From: Phlegmacium glaucopus | Lineage: Eukaryota > Basidiomycota > Agaricomycetes > Agaricales > Cortinariaceae | Direction: 5' to 3' | DNA length: 45,646 nt | Assembly: GCA_015039465.1 (NCBI GenBank) | Contig: MU130309.1 | Span: forward strand, 14,100-59,745 | In this document: one piece after another, positions 11,377-21,336 of the stretch | Layout: every line of letters begins with the position of its first letter | Numbering within the stretch: position 1 is the first letter of the stretch | Position numbers and translations under genes: made by a program | Notes under the pieces: generated by a model | What the model was told of the DNA's origin: nothing | Databases searched by the model: none | What the model saw: only the letters and a program-made list of their open reading frames with translations

Positions 11377-14290
11377 CTAGTAAGTACTAAGCAATGATTC
11401 CTGCCTGGGGATGGGCCATGTCTTTGGCTTGCACCCCTCCTTCTCAAGCTTCCTCTTTGTGATAATGTTCCTCTGACGGATCATTTCATCCAAAAAAAAG
11501 TTGAAACAATGGGCTGTCATCTCATGGCAGATTGATTGATATCCTCCAAGCCATGTGTTCGTCTGCTCTGCAATAGATGAGTTGCAGTACCAGGTCTTCC
11601 CATTCTCTCCAAGAAGCTCCGGATATGCAACAGGGTTGCAATGCTCCTGGCAGAATATATCCTTGTCACTATGCTTGCAGTTGAAATGTAATACATCCAC
11701 GGTGAGTCCAACATTCTTGAATACAGGATCATTTTTGACAATTTTGGCAATTGAACAGTTGTTATTAAAGAAGATATGGTCTGGCATGGTACCTGGAAGA
11801 TGATAAGTCCGCTTGATCATTTCCTAGAACACCATGAGCATCAGGAGCAGTAAGAAGGCTAGCTACTCACAATGACACTATAGAGGGCTTCAGCATGATA
11901 GAATGTTTCCCAGGCAATAATCATTCTACATGGTGCAACAAATAGTTGTTCATTGTGTGTCCAACAATGACCAAATTGAGCATGAATTTTCAAATTTCTA
12001 GTGGTCAAGTTTGGCGTTACAGGCACTGGCCCTTCTCTTGTTGCCTCAAATACTTGCTCTTCGTCATCATCAATGATTTCTGAGATACTATTTACCTGCT
12101 CTCCAACAGCATCATTTGGATGGGCAACCTGTGAGCGTTCATATCGCTCCTTTAATTGGAATCGAGATTGGCCACACTCGTTATGCACATCCTCAACATG
12201 TTGATGATTCACAAGTGCACAGGACTTCCTCCCGGGAATGACCAGGTTTGAGCAATTGACAATTGAGCAGATGCTGTTCATGTGAGAATGCTCTGGACAG
12301 AACCGGTGGTGGTTGTTTTCCAAAGGAATTTTGCAGTTTGGAACACCGCAGCATGTATGGGCAACACTTACACCATCAGTGACAATAACTGAGGTTTTTC
12401 AGGATGGATCTGTTTTAAATGTCTTCGTAAATAAATTTGAGTAGTTCAATAAAGGGCTTTTACATTCATACGTCCAGGTACATTTTTTACAGTGGTGGAA
12501 CACCTCTGGTTGACTGCAAAGTCGGAGCCAGTTGTTTCAAACACATACTGCTTCAGTAAAGCGATCTCTGGATGCACCTCCATGTGGTACAACAAGAGTC
12601 TTCTGCTGGGTAACACAGTCTTCAAGAAGGGATAAAATAGTAAAGTGTTACATTCCGTCACATTCCGTCACACGTTACTCCGGTCCGACTCCGTTGGAGT
12701 CGTTTCCGGTAGTCCGTACTCCGTTCCAGTACTCTCCCTCGTTTCCGACTCTACTCCCCCTACGTCCGACTCCGAGACTTCTCCGTATCATTCCGACTCT
12801 TCCGACGATATTCCAAACACCTTACCACACCTTCGTCATAACACTATTCCTTTGTCATCACTTTCCCACTATCAGTCAGCACACCAGCCATGGATTATTC
12901 ACCCAAGAATGCAGGACCTTTTCCGGGAGCAGAACGCAGCACTTATATTTATATTCTATATTTCGGTTGCAATTCCTTTTATATTTAAAGTACTCGAACT
13001 TGTATGTTTTCCCTTAGTTCGAATATCAACTTAGTTCCCCTCCTCTTGTTTTCCCTCTAAGTCACTGAGGTCTTCCGACTTGTTACTTTCTTCTTCCGTT
13101 CCGAAATCAGGACACCTTAGGAGCTGGGCGGCACAGCACATACGCTGAGGCCAACGTCCTTTCCGGGTTACTGTTCCGGTTCCGTTCCGGAGTAACTCCG
13201 ACGTGACTTCTCCTTTGCTTAAAACTTAACATAAAGCCATCATAAACCTGGTCTGAGGTTAGGGAGAGACTGAACTGCCACTCAGGTGTAGAGTCTTCTG
13301 TCATAGCTGTATTGAAAATCCTTGTGCAGTTGGTAGCCAAAGTCCAAGACAGTAGCATCATTGATATCCACAGATTGATGAGTTTTTGTTCAGCAAATTG
13401 ATGTTCGCCAACCTGGATGATATCAGGGACAGTATCATAGTAGATTCTTTGTCCCTTATAGACATGGTAATTGTGGTGGTAGTTGACCTTGCAGTCTAAA
13501 AGTAGAGATTAACTCATTTAAATTTAATATACTTAATACATACACTCACAATATAGATGAAGTGAATGAACAGGTATTGCCCCACAGCCAGCTGTAAAAA
13601 GGACAGCCTTCCATACTTTGCATTTCTTGATCATCATTTGTTGGTGACATTGACAACCAGTATTTAGGCAATAGTAATAAGGTGGCGCTATGGTCTGGAA
13701 TGCTGTGAACCAAATTGAAATTACATGATGAGCATAGTAAATCCTTGGATTTGGTTACAGACACATACAAATTCCCCGCATATGCCCAAAGGTTGCATAC
13801 ACTGCTTTGAAAATCCCATCTGTGGATGACAGCTCAAGTTTTGTGTTCCATGCTATGTTGGAAAGTGCTACCCAGAAGTGAGGAATTGCATCAAGAGGGA
13901 TTGAGAAAGCCTCCAAAAGAAATAACTGCATAGTGGGTGATAAAATTGGCAGCTGTGAGATGGAATAGGAGGATGGCTGGAGCAATATGTCATCCTTGAG
14001 ATGAGGGGAATAGGCCACAAACTTGATAAGCTGCTCAAAAGTGATAATTACTGGCTTATTGAGGTTTGCATAGTGGTGTAGGAGTTGTACAACTGGGAGT
14101 AGTTCACCCACGGTGGTTTCTGAATTTTGTATGCCTGACCCCAAGCAATTTTATACTATCCATACTGCAGCTTCATACTATTTCAATTTCAATGAATTCT
14201 GCAGATTTGGAATGACAATTACTCACTGAAGAAACAATTGAACAATTCGAGCTGGAACTGTACTTCCCAACTTCATCAGGACATCACTGA
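11377..14290 (-). pseudogene. KDZ-superfamily transposase with CxC5/CxC6 cysteine clusters, broken
   Basis: Reading right to left, the N-terminal helical part lies at about 14144-13755 (SPTMQLFLLEAFSIPLDAIP). It is followed by a CxC5-like cluster (CLNTGCQC, then KAVLFTAGCGAIPVHSLHLYC split by an intron). A block at 13361-13232 contains LLSWTLATNCTRIFN. A CxC6-like region at 12323-11859 contains RFCPEHSH and IPGRKSC. The C-terminal RNase-H-like part at 11820-11377 contains DHIFFNNNCS, VDVLHFNCKHSD and NSSIAEQTNTWLGG, characteristic of these transposases in Basidiomycota. Such enzymes move DNA elements by cut-and-paste. A solo LTR at 12646-13231 interrupts it, and several frame changes between blocks indicate decay. 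I could not fix the start. Confidence 0.7.
12646..13231 (-). mobile_element. Solo LTR, family B, with perfect 5-bp duplication
   Basis: A 586-bp inverted near-copy of 7927-8498. On the plus strand it starts TGTTACATTCCG and ends AACTTAACA. TAAAG abuts both ends (12641-12645 and 13232-13236). It carries an extra CATTCCGTCA repeat at its left end. It lies inside the KDZ-type transposase gene, so it inserted after that gene. Confidence 0.9.
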
Positions 14291-14589
14291 GGTGTGAAAC
14301 TTTCATTTGGACTGTGCTTGCAAGTCATTCAAGATGCAGGCAGCAGGCTTCCATGAGTTGGAGACCTCTAGTAGGATGCCATAGACTGCCTCAATTACTT
14401 GTTGACAGTGTATTTTGCTCCGGTTCAAGTTTATTGCGGTACTCTCTTTAAAGCTCTCTGATCAAAGATATATATTGAAAATTGAGTATGGAAACATGTT
14501 CAACAGTGCTAGTGGCAGGCATGGGTTTGTGTTACCTAGCTTGAGGTTGACACAAATGACAAACATGTCTGCTGAGTTAGAAATGGTAT

Positions 14590-14747
14590 TACAAATTTGG
14601 AAAGTTGCATCCGCCAATCTGCTGGATGCTCAGAATTTCCAGATCCAAGATGTCCTCCGCAGTTCAGCCCTTCCAAAAATTTTGAGAACCGTTGAGAACT
14701 GGGTTTGAACCAAACTTTCTTTCCATATTTTTCTCTAATTTTTCTGT
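14590..14747. repeat. Inverted copy of the 9100-9170 subterminal repeat
   Basis: The segment containing GCTCAGAATTTCCAGATCCA resembles the reverse complement of 9105-9170 (TCTGGAAATTCCGAGC), and both adjoin GAACC-rich sequence. This may be the far terminus of an element starting at 9004 that ends in the gap, or a nested relative. Confidence 0.5.
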
Positions 14748-15731
14748 NNNNNNNNNNNNNNNNNNNNNNNNNNNNNNNNNNNNNNNNNNNNNNNNNNNNN
14801 NNNNNNNNNNNNNNNNNNNNNNNNNNNNNNNNNNNNNNNNNNNNNNNNNNNNNNNNNNNNNNNNNNNNNNNNNNNNNNNNNNNNNNNNNNNNNNNNNNNN
14901 NNNNNNNNNNNNNNNNNNNNNNNNNNNNNNNNNNNNNNNNNNNNNNNNNNNNNNNNNNNNNNNNNNNNNNNNNNNNNNNNNNNNNNNNNNNNNNNNNNNN
15001 NNNNNNNNNNNNNNNNNNNNNNNNNNNNNNNNNNNNNNNNNNNNNNNNNNNNNNNNNNNNNNNNNNNNNNNNNNNNNNNNNNNNNNNNNNNNNNNNNNNN
15101 NNNNNNNNNNNNNNNNNNNNNNNNNNNNNNNNNNNNNNNNNNNNNNNNNNNNNNNNNNNNNNNNNNNNNNNNNNNNNNNNNNNNNNNNNNNNNNNNNNNN
15201 NNNNNNNNNNNNNNNNNNNNNNNNNNNNNNNNNNNNNNNNNNNNNNNNNNNNNNNNNNNNNNNNNNNNNNNNNNNNNNNNNNNNNNNNNNNNNNNNNNNN
15301 NNNNNNNNNNNNNNNNNNNNNNNNNNNNNNNNNNNNNNNNNNNNNNNNNNNNNNNNNNNNNNNNNNNNNNNNNNNNNNNNNNNNNNNNNNNNNNNNNNNN
15401 NNNNNNNNNNNNNNNNNNNNNNNNNNNNNNNNNNNNNNNNNNNNNNNNNNNNNNNNNNNNNNNNNNNNNNNNNNNNNNNNNNNNNNNNNNNNNNNNNNNN
15501 NNNNNNNNNNNNNNNNNNNNNNNNNNNNNNNNNNNNNNNNNNNNNNNNNNNNNNNNNNNNNNNNNNNNNNNNNNNNNNNNNNNNNNNNNNNNNNNNNNNN
15601 NNNNNNNNNNNNNNNNNNNNNNNNNNNNNNNNNNNNNNNNNNNNNNNNNNNNNNNNNNNNNNNNNNNNNNNNNNNNNNNNNNNNNNNNNNNNNNNNNNNN
15701 NNNNNNNNNNNNNNNNNNNNNNNNNNNNNNN
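14748..15731. other. Assembly gap of 984 N
   Basis: A run of N. Its right edge coincides with the start of the mis-oriented segment. Long open frames spanning it are artefacts of unknown bases. Confidence 0.99.
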
Positions 15732-18700
15732 CAAGTTCTCGGAACCTGGGTCGGAACTTATTTAGAAGTAGGGTCAAGTAGAATGTTATGAACTCGAACT
15801 ATCTACCCACATTCCGATCTTCCATCTAATTTATTGTTACTTATCGAAATATTACAAAACTTACTACGTATGTATGGGTTCGTTTATTTTATCCATAGTG
15901 AAAGTATTTAGGAGTATATGGTAAAGGCATTGAAGAGGTCTGGAAAAAGCTACCGTAGTACGTGACCCCATTTGAATGGATGTAAATTGTAACAGAGGGT
16001 TACCAGAACTTCGTTGAGCTTTTAACCTTAACGGAAGGTCTGTCACCCGAGTCAGAGACTTCTTTTTCTCGGAACCCTTTTTGTCCCGAGGATGAACAAC
16101 AAGTCTTATTACTTACTTTAAAATTTGTATGTGTCTGGAGTTCTTGGAGGAAATAGTCGGGTTCAACGAGGGTGAGTATGAGATGTTCGTCCATTAGTCT
16201 CATAAAAAACAAGGAGTCAAAACCTTCCAAGAGTAGTCGTGTTTCCGTTTTAACGGAGTTTCGGATATTTCTATAGTTATAGTACTTTAATTATTGTTTC
16301 TGAAACATGGAAAAATGTGGGTCACTTCGCAAGTTGTTCCAGTATGTAACTGGGGGTTGCTCAAGTATGGGTGAATTATTCAAGTTCACCTACATACGGA
16401 TGAAGTTGTGTTTGGAGTCGTTTCATTCGAAAACGGACTCCACTTCGTGCTTAGACAATAAAACAATCGCCTCCTTTGTTTGTGGTACTTTCTTCTTTTT
16501 TTATGGACTAACTGTTCCCGATCCTGGAAGGGGTTCTGTAGAGGTCCATGTTTCAGTTGGTGTAGTAGTCGGAGAACGACTGGTCCCTCGTTTAACTCGA
16601 GTTGGGTCAGACATCAGGTTCGTCATAGTAGGTGTAGTAGAAGTAGAAGTAGTAGTAGAAGTTGACGACGACACAATAAGGATCAACTGAAGAATGAAAA
16701 TCCACGTGCCCCAAATTGACGGAGTTATTTCCGAAAGCGGGGATCCATATGTCATACAAGGTATGTGGATCTTAAATAGTCAAGTATAAGATCCTACAAT
16801 CGAATTTTCAATTCAGTATGGGTTATACGACGACAAACCGGTGGGTAAGGAAGAGGTTTCCTAACTTTAGAACGAGTTATCGTGCATCTCGAGACAGTAA
16901 TCGCGAACGTAACAGTCGTCATCGGGTTGGTTCGATAACTCCCCAAACTCAATAACTTTATATTTAACTAATTTATAATGTTTGGAATAGTGCTTATAAT
17001 ATAGTCAGCTCCTGAAGTTCCCAAAAGCGTCGTTATAACTGTGGTGATACTGAAGGGAACTCGAGGAGTTTCGGGTCTTAGAATGAGAAATTGAGGGTCA
17101 GTTTACCGAACGATCCACCGTTCAGTTACATTACCCGCCAATGTCGCTCCATGCCTAGTATCCTAAAGCTCCAGGTTCGTAGTTTTCACTAGTTTTAAAA
17201 CGAACCTTACCAGACTGAACTTCTAAATGTTACTTTTGTAAGGTTAATAGTCATCTTTGTATGGTTTTTCACCAGTCACTCCGTGACTTATCGGAGAAAT
17301 CGGAAGAGTTATTGAAGTAGGGACTCGAAAACAGTTACTCCATAGAGTAAGAGAAACTATCGCCCTGTAACCATAAACTCTTCCCGTGTTTTTCCAAAGA
17401 GTAGATGGTGGACTTTCCTGATTACCATACCTAATACTAATTGTAGTAGTAGTTATTTTAAGGGTTCATTTTGTTGAATGAACCAGTGGTCTTTGGTGTT
17501 TCAGATGTTATACAAGTTCGTCTGGAAGGAAATTGGTGAAACACTGACCGAACTGTTTTGATAGTTCCGAACTAACTTGACTGGGTCCAAGCCAGTGAAG
17601 AAACCACAGACAATTGCCTTCGCGTCTAAACAACCCAAGTTATAACTCACTAAACGTATAGAACTCCATTTTAAACGGTACTCACCGGGTTAAAGACACT
17701 TACATTATACACTGAACACTCCTACTGAATCAGTTCCAATTACTCCTCAAATGAATGGTACACATTACAAAAGTTTCTGACGATAAAGACGGACTCTTTT
17801 TACATAGAAAGAAGGGACGTCGTGACACTTGTACCACCACTTCGAGACTTGTGTTCTTACATCAACTCGAAGTCTTTGAGTGGTTGTACGTAATGTATGT
17901 ACCGGTAACTAGTCGTGGGGTGGAAGAAGGAACCAACGGGAGCACTTGCGTCGGGAATCCAGAGAACATGTTAACAACACCGGTACCACCAACACAAAAA
18001 CTCCTCGGACGTATACTTCTTTCCACTCATTAATTATTAACGTCGACTTTTACTAACAAATGGGACGCGAGCGTTACCTAAAGAAGTCGGTAAGTCAACA
18101 TAAAACGTTGGTGCAGAAGTAGAAGTGAGAGGAGTAGTGGGAGTGGCAACAACAGGGAAGGGACGTACCACATTAGACATCCAAGTAGACATATAACGCG
18201 AACCCACCAAGACCGACTAAAGTCCACCAGTCAAAGTCGTACGTGTACAAACCACCTAAGTCGTCTGTCGTCGTGTCGCGGTCGTGTAAAAACTCACTAC
18301 CTAACTACGTCAACTCGGGTCCAGAACAGGAGACCAACGTCCTAACTACTTGGTCGCGGATATAACTATAAAAACAGTCATCTATGGGGTCTTACTGTTA
18401 TTTTCGAATGGACCTCGTTACCTAACTACGTCAGCCTGGTCCCAGAGTAGGAGACCAACGTCAAAACTGTTTGGCCGTGGATGTAGTTACCAAAACAGTC
18501 ATCTATGGGGTCGTATTACTATTTATTAAATTCGAGTGGACCATAACTAAAAAACCCTAGACCACGGGGACCAAACCTAGGTTGACTATTCTCTTTCTAT
18601 TCAAGTCTTGTTTTATGTGTCACTCCTTTTGACCTGAATGGTCATTTTAATGAGAACTTTTTCTCTACCCAGAAGTCCCTCCGTAACAAGGGGAACTGGG

Positions 18701-18965
18701 ATCGACTACCAAAAAAGTGCACGAAACTACGGTGTGCAGCACGGCCAAGAAACGGAAACTCCGGACCCTCACCAAAAGGCTACTACCTTCCGTCGTACAA
18801 TAGCGACAGTCAAAGGACTAGGTTAAGAAGCCAAACAAACGCGAATAAACTCCACAGACCGTTGTCTCCGACGAGAACCCACGAACCTCTCACCGTTTTG
18901 AGTTAGAGGCTACGTAGGAACTCCCAGGGTAGCCGTAAATCTCGTCCGTGTAGACCCAATATGTA
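15732..18965. pseudogene. hAT transposase, N-terminal and central exons, readable only right to left
   Basis: Reading printed bases from 18965 leftwards (no complementing) starts with ATG and runs MYNPDVPALNADGTLKDASE, then a basic KR-rich region and an acidic stretch near 18130. A PVTKWLKEGL block follows near 17560 and an acidic DDDEDEDDVDD stretch near 16640. Downstream come KVLALVNQ, an intron, IRASPQAKAYFAEVC near 16420 and TRWGSMYDLVERF near 16350. LIKEVLEEPCFSQG, IEKGLEKLRKWY and MNWDEDLF follow down to 15732. These are hallmarks of basidiomycete hAT transposases. Introns are 40-70 nt. In-frame TGA occurs at 16364-16366 and 17333-17335 where Arg is expected. The protein continues at 20106. 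Printed strands show none of this. Confidence 0.85.
18301..18540. repeat. Tandem exon-intron duplication inside the hAT gene
   Basis: Two copies of about 120 bp (18301-18420 and 18421-18540 as printed) each hold an exon segment containing, right to left, GACAAGACCTGG or GAGACCCTGGTCC, plus an adjoining intron with the shared GGGTATCTACTGAC motif. The unit duplicates a short charged region of the transposase and seems to keep splice sites. Confidence 0.6.
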
Positions 18966-19149
18966 TTAAACCTTAAAACAATTACCACAACTCTCCAAAA
19001 GTAGTGTTTTTAAACTCGATACCGTTGTTTTTAAACTTTGATGCGGTACGACGGCACCTACGGCACGTTCGTAATTAATAATAAAATACAAGAGTTACAG
19101 GGTTCCGTCTCATTTTTCATTATATAAACCGTTTGAAAATGTAAACTCT

Positions 19150-19758
19150 TTGTTCGATTAACTGTAAGTAACAAGATAAACGAGTAACAAGTAGTGGTAA
19201 TAAACAGTAAGTAGTGGTGGCAAACAACAAGAAGTGGTAGTAAGTAGCAAAGAGTAACAGGTACAAGGTCGGCGGCAGAGTATGTAGGACTTATGGCCTA
19301 GTCTCCTCCTCAATTCCAGTCTTTCCTCTCTTGAATGGTGCCACGGCGGTTGTGGTATTTCCTGTGTTCCCTGTAACTCCACGGATCGGTTGTGAACGTT
19401 CCCGATACATACTAGAAACTTTTCAGCTGATAGAACCGCCATTCCATGAGTAAACAAGCGACGAACAAACAGTAGGGAGTGACAAACAAGTAACAAGTAA
19501 TGAACAACAAGTAGCGACAAACAGTACAAACAAGTAGTGGCTAACAGGCAACATCAAACAGGCAACATCAAATGTCATCCTAAACTTAACTAACTTTTTG
19601 TGAGGTAGTAACAACACGGACAGCAACAGTAGGGGACAGTAACAGTATTCAACGGTATCTTACGTTTTTTCAGTCACTTTTATTCATTAGTTGATTTTTT
19701 TTTTATGGACCTCAGTAAGTAACAACAAGTAAGTAGTGACAAACAAGTAGTGACAAAC
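19150..19758. repeat. Degenerate tandem repeats upstream of the hAT gene
   Basis: Printed as runs of AACAAGTAGTGAC/GTAAGTAACAAG variants at 19160-19260 and 19450-19758, separated by a more complex stretch at 19260-19440. It lies inside the mis-oriented segment; the real sequence is the complement. It is upstream of the transposase start once orientation is corrected. Confidence 0.5.
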
Positions 19759-20050
19759 ACAATCCCGTTGACGCTACGACTGAATCAGTTCGATCGTCCC
19801 CTAGGTTTCAATTATTATAAAGTCTTTTCTATAGATGTTCACTGAATGGATCGTCCCCTAGGTTTCTCCTTTCCTACCCCTAAGGACGATCCGACCCCCA
19901 TAAATTCATGATTATACCTGTATTGTCTCTATATTTTATTTATTTCCTTACTATGTTATTATTAATTAATTAATTTATTCTTCACCACACTACACTTTTT
20001 ATCTTTATTTTCTGCCTCACTTTACCTCCTAGCCTCAGCCTCGCCTTGAA
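19759..20050. mobile_element. LTR family A fragment, complement-only
   Basis: The complement of these bases begins TGTTAGGGCAACTGC and tracks 2562-2851 with about 14 substitutions, nearly all transitions, and no indels by eye. The match ends at about 20050, about 137 bp before the LTR's expected end, so the join falls inside the LTR. Confidence 0.92.
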
Positions 20051-20105
20051 ACGGTAGATTTTCTCATTGACATAAATATTCTCAGACTAATATCTTTATG
20101 TTTAG

Positions 20106-20684
20106 TTTGATTCTTACTACAAGCCTCCAAAAAATTCAAAGGCTTTGAAGCAAGCTTCTGCAAGTTCATCAGAAGGTAAGCTATATCTTATGATATAAAC
20201 AGGCTGATCTCAATTTTGGAAAAGCAGCTTCTAATCCTTTTAATGGATACAGTGCAAACTGGATCCTTTCATCCTTGAAGAAATCCTCCTCATGGACTGA
20301 AGTCAACCAAGATCCTCGTAAAGAACTATGTGATTACCTCAGTAGTCCTCTTGAAGATACAACAAATCCAGTCAAATGGTGGGGGGTATGTATTTATTCA
20401 ATTATTCCTGATTTTCTCTTTAATTCAAATTCTAGTACCATTCACAACAATACCCAACACTGTCTTGCATTGCCCATGACTATCTGGCCATACAAGGTTC
20501 ATCAGTTGCCTCAGAAAGAGCATTCTCTAGTTCAGGCCATACTGACACTCTACACTGCAACTCCATGGACCCAGCAGCCTTTGGTTATGTTCAAATCCTC
20601 AAAAATGCATACAAGACTAACTTTTTGAATGCTATGGATAAAGCTGATGCCCATGAGGCCTTTGAAGTAATTAATATCAAATAA
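20106..20684 (+). pseudogene. hAT transposase, C-terminal exons with dimerisation domain
   Basis: Normal orientation. Exons 20106-20175, 20228-20385 and 20436-20684 join in phase (introns 52 and 50 nt) and end at TAA 20682-20684. The first begins FDSYYKPPKN, the expected continuation of the frame that stops at 15732. The last contains YPTLSCIAHDYLAIQGSSVA followed by SERAFSSSG, the hallmark of the hAT C-terminal dimerisation domain. Together with the right-to-left exons this gives most of an autonomous transposase. The element end lies at 20853. Confidence 0.85.
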
Positions 20685-20743
20685 ATATACTTAGTCTACT
20701 GTTTTACAATAAATATCCAGTTTTTGTGATTTTTTATGCAGTT

Positions 20744-20853
20744 CATCAGTTCGAACCAGTTCAGGTTCAGTTCAGCCAAGAGGGTGTCAGTTCAGTTCTC
20801 AGTTCAGGCCAAGGAGGTGATGAACTGAACTGAACTGAACTTTGGTAGCCCTA
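20744..20853 (-). repeat. Right terminal region of the hAT element
   Basis: Arrays of TTCAGTTCAG and GAACTGAACT end in CTTTGGTAGCCCTA. The inverse matches the left end at 9004 over about 20 bases. The uncharacterised gene's last exon resumes just after it. Confidence 0.75.
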
Positions 20854-21336
20854 CAAGTTGAAAGACGCACGAGTGTTTGAAGATGTTCTCTCAGAAAAGG
20901 GATGTGGCCCTGATGTAATGGGTGGCATTACCAAGGATGACCTTGTCTCATGTGGTCTGACAGCTGGTGATGCTTTGCACATGAAGTGTGCTGCCTGCGT
21001 TTGGTGGACCAGCCCTGATGCCAAGCATACCCGATGTTCCCTGACACCCACCCATTCTGTCTGCATTGATGACCGCGATCATATCTGTTTTGAGAAACGA
21101 TATGCAAACAACATAGGGTGTGAGTCAGTGTTTGGGCCTGGCATCATCCCTGGTAGGAATCTTTGGGCCAAGGAGTTTGAGTGGTGGTTTTATAATTCTA
21201 TTACAAGGACCCTTGAGAAAGTTCTGGATGGATTCATTCCTGACATTGACCCTGAGTACATCAACCTCAATGCTCCATTATTTGAACTGTCCCCAAGCCC
21301 TGAGCTCACCACTCACACCAATTAGAAAGACATTTG

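Larger units (their letters stand above)
15732..20050. other. Segment written as complement without reversal (sequence error)
   Basis: Neither given strand shows coherent genes here. The base-for-base complement, read in the same left-to-right order, gives normal fungal sequence. Its 19759-20050 part matches the LTR at 2562-2851 without gaps at about 95%. Equivalently, reading the printed bases right to left gives hAT transposase exons with GT...AG introns. The right edge lies at about 20048-20055, where the LTR match stops and a normal intron begins. The left edge is at or inside the N gap. No DNA rearrangement makes such a product, because it would need reversed strand polarity. Confidence 0.95.
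9004..20853 (+). mobile_element. 11.8-kb composite insertion with hAT-like ends
   Basis: The left end is TAGGGCTGCCAAAGTTCGG and the right end is CTTTGGTAGCCCTA, so the termini are inverted repeats with only a few mismatches. Both carry GAACTGAACT-type subterminal arrays. The flanking octamers (CAAAGACA at 8996-9003, CAAGTTGA at 20854-20861) match only partly. Even so, deleting the interval plus one octamer rejoins a host reading frame. A hAT transposase gene ends 170 bp from the right end, as expected of an autonomous element. Also inside are a GRF-like gene, a CxC5/CxC6 KDZ-type gene, two LTR fragments, a gap and the mis-oriented segment. Whether the KDZ gene is cargo or a later insertion is unclear, because a subterminal repeat at 14590-14720 could mark a second element end. 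Confidence 0.6.
5705..21325 (+). pseudogene. Uncharacterised Agaricomycete gene with SAM-like C-terminal domain, broken by transposons
   Basis: Exons can be followed at 5705-6006, 6069-6195, 7757-7823, 7879-7926 plus 8504-8613, 8670-9003 and 20862-21325. The N-terminus is basic (PKPAAKKDSLKGGKK), followed by a conserved-looking block (DGVDIDMFAEYEKITKKILE). A later exon has ADSGYTYV-like and LTPSMMYEWARAI segments. The C-terminal part looks like a SAM-type helical domain (CGPDVMGGITKDDLVSCGL). From memory, this domain order recurs in hypothetical proteins of Agaricomycetes; the function is unknown. Breaks: a large insertion in the intron after 6195, a solo LTR at 7927-8498, an in-frame TGA at 7900-7902, a likely lost donor at 8614 (ATGAGT instead of GTGAGT) and the 9004-20853 insertion. 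Removing the last with one 8-bp repeat restores frame. The start at 5705 is inferred; 5613 is an alternative. Confidence 0.6.

Noticed and set aside
14536..15781. Long open frames (356-413 codons) on both strands
   Set aside because: Almost all codons are N; they only bridge the assembly gap.
16307..16690. 127-codon plus-strand frame and a Thr/Ser-rich minus-strand frame as printed
   Set aside because: They lie in the mis-oriented segment; the real coding is hAT transposase read right to left.
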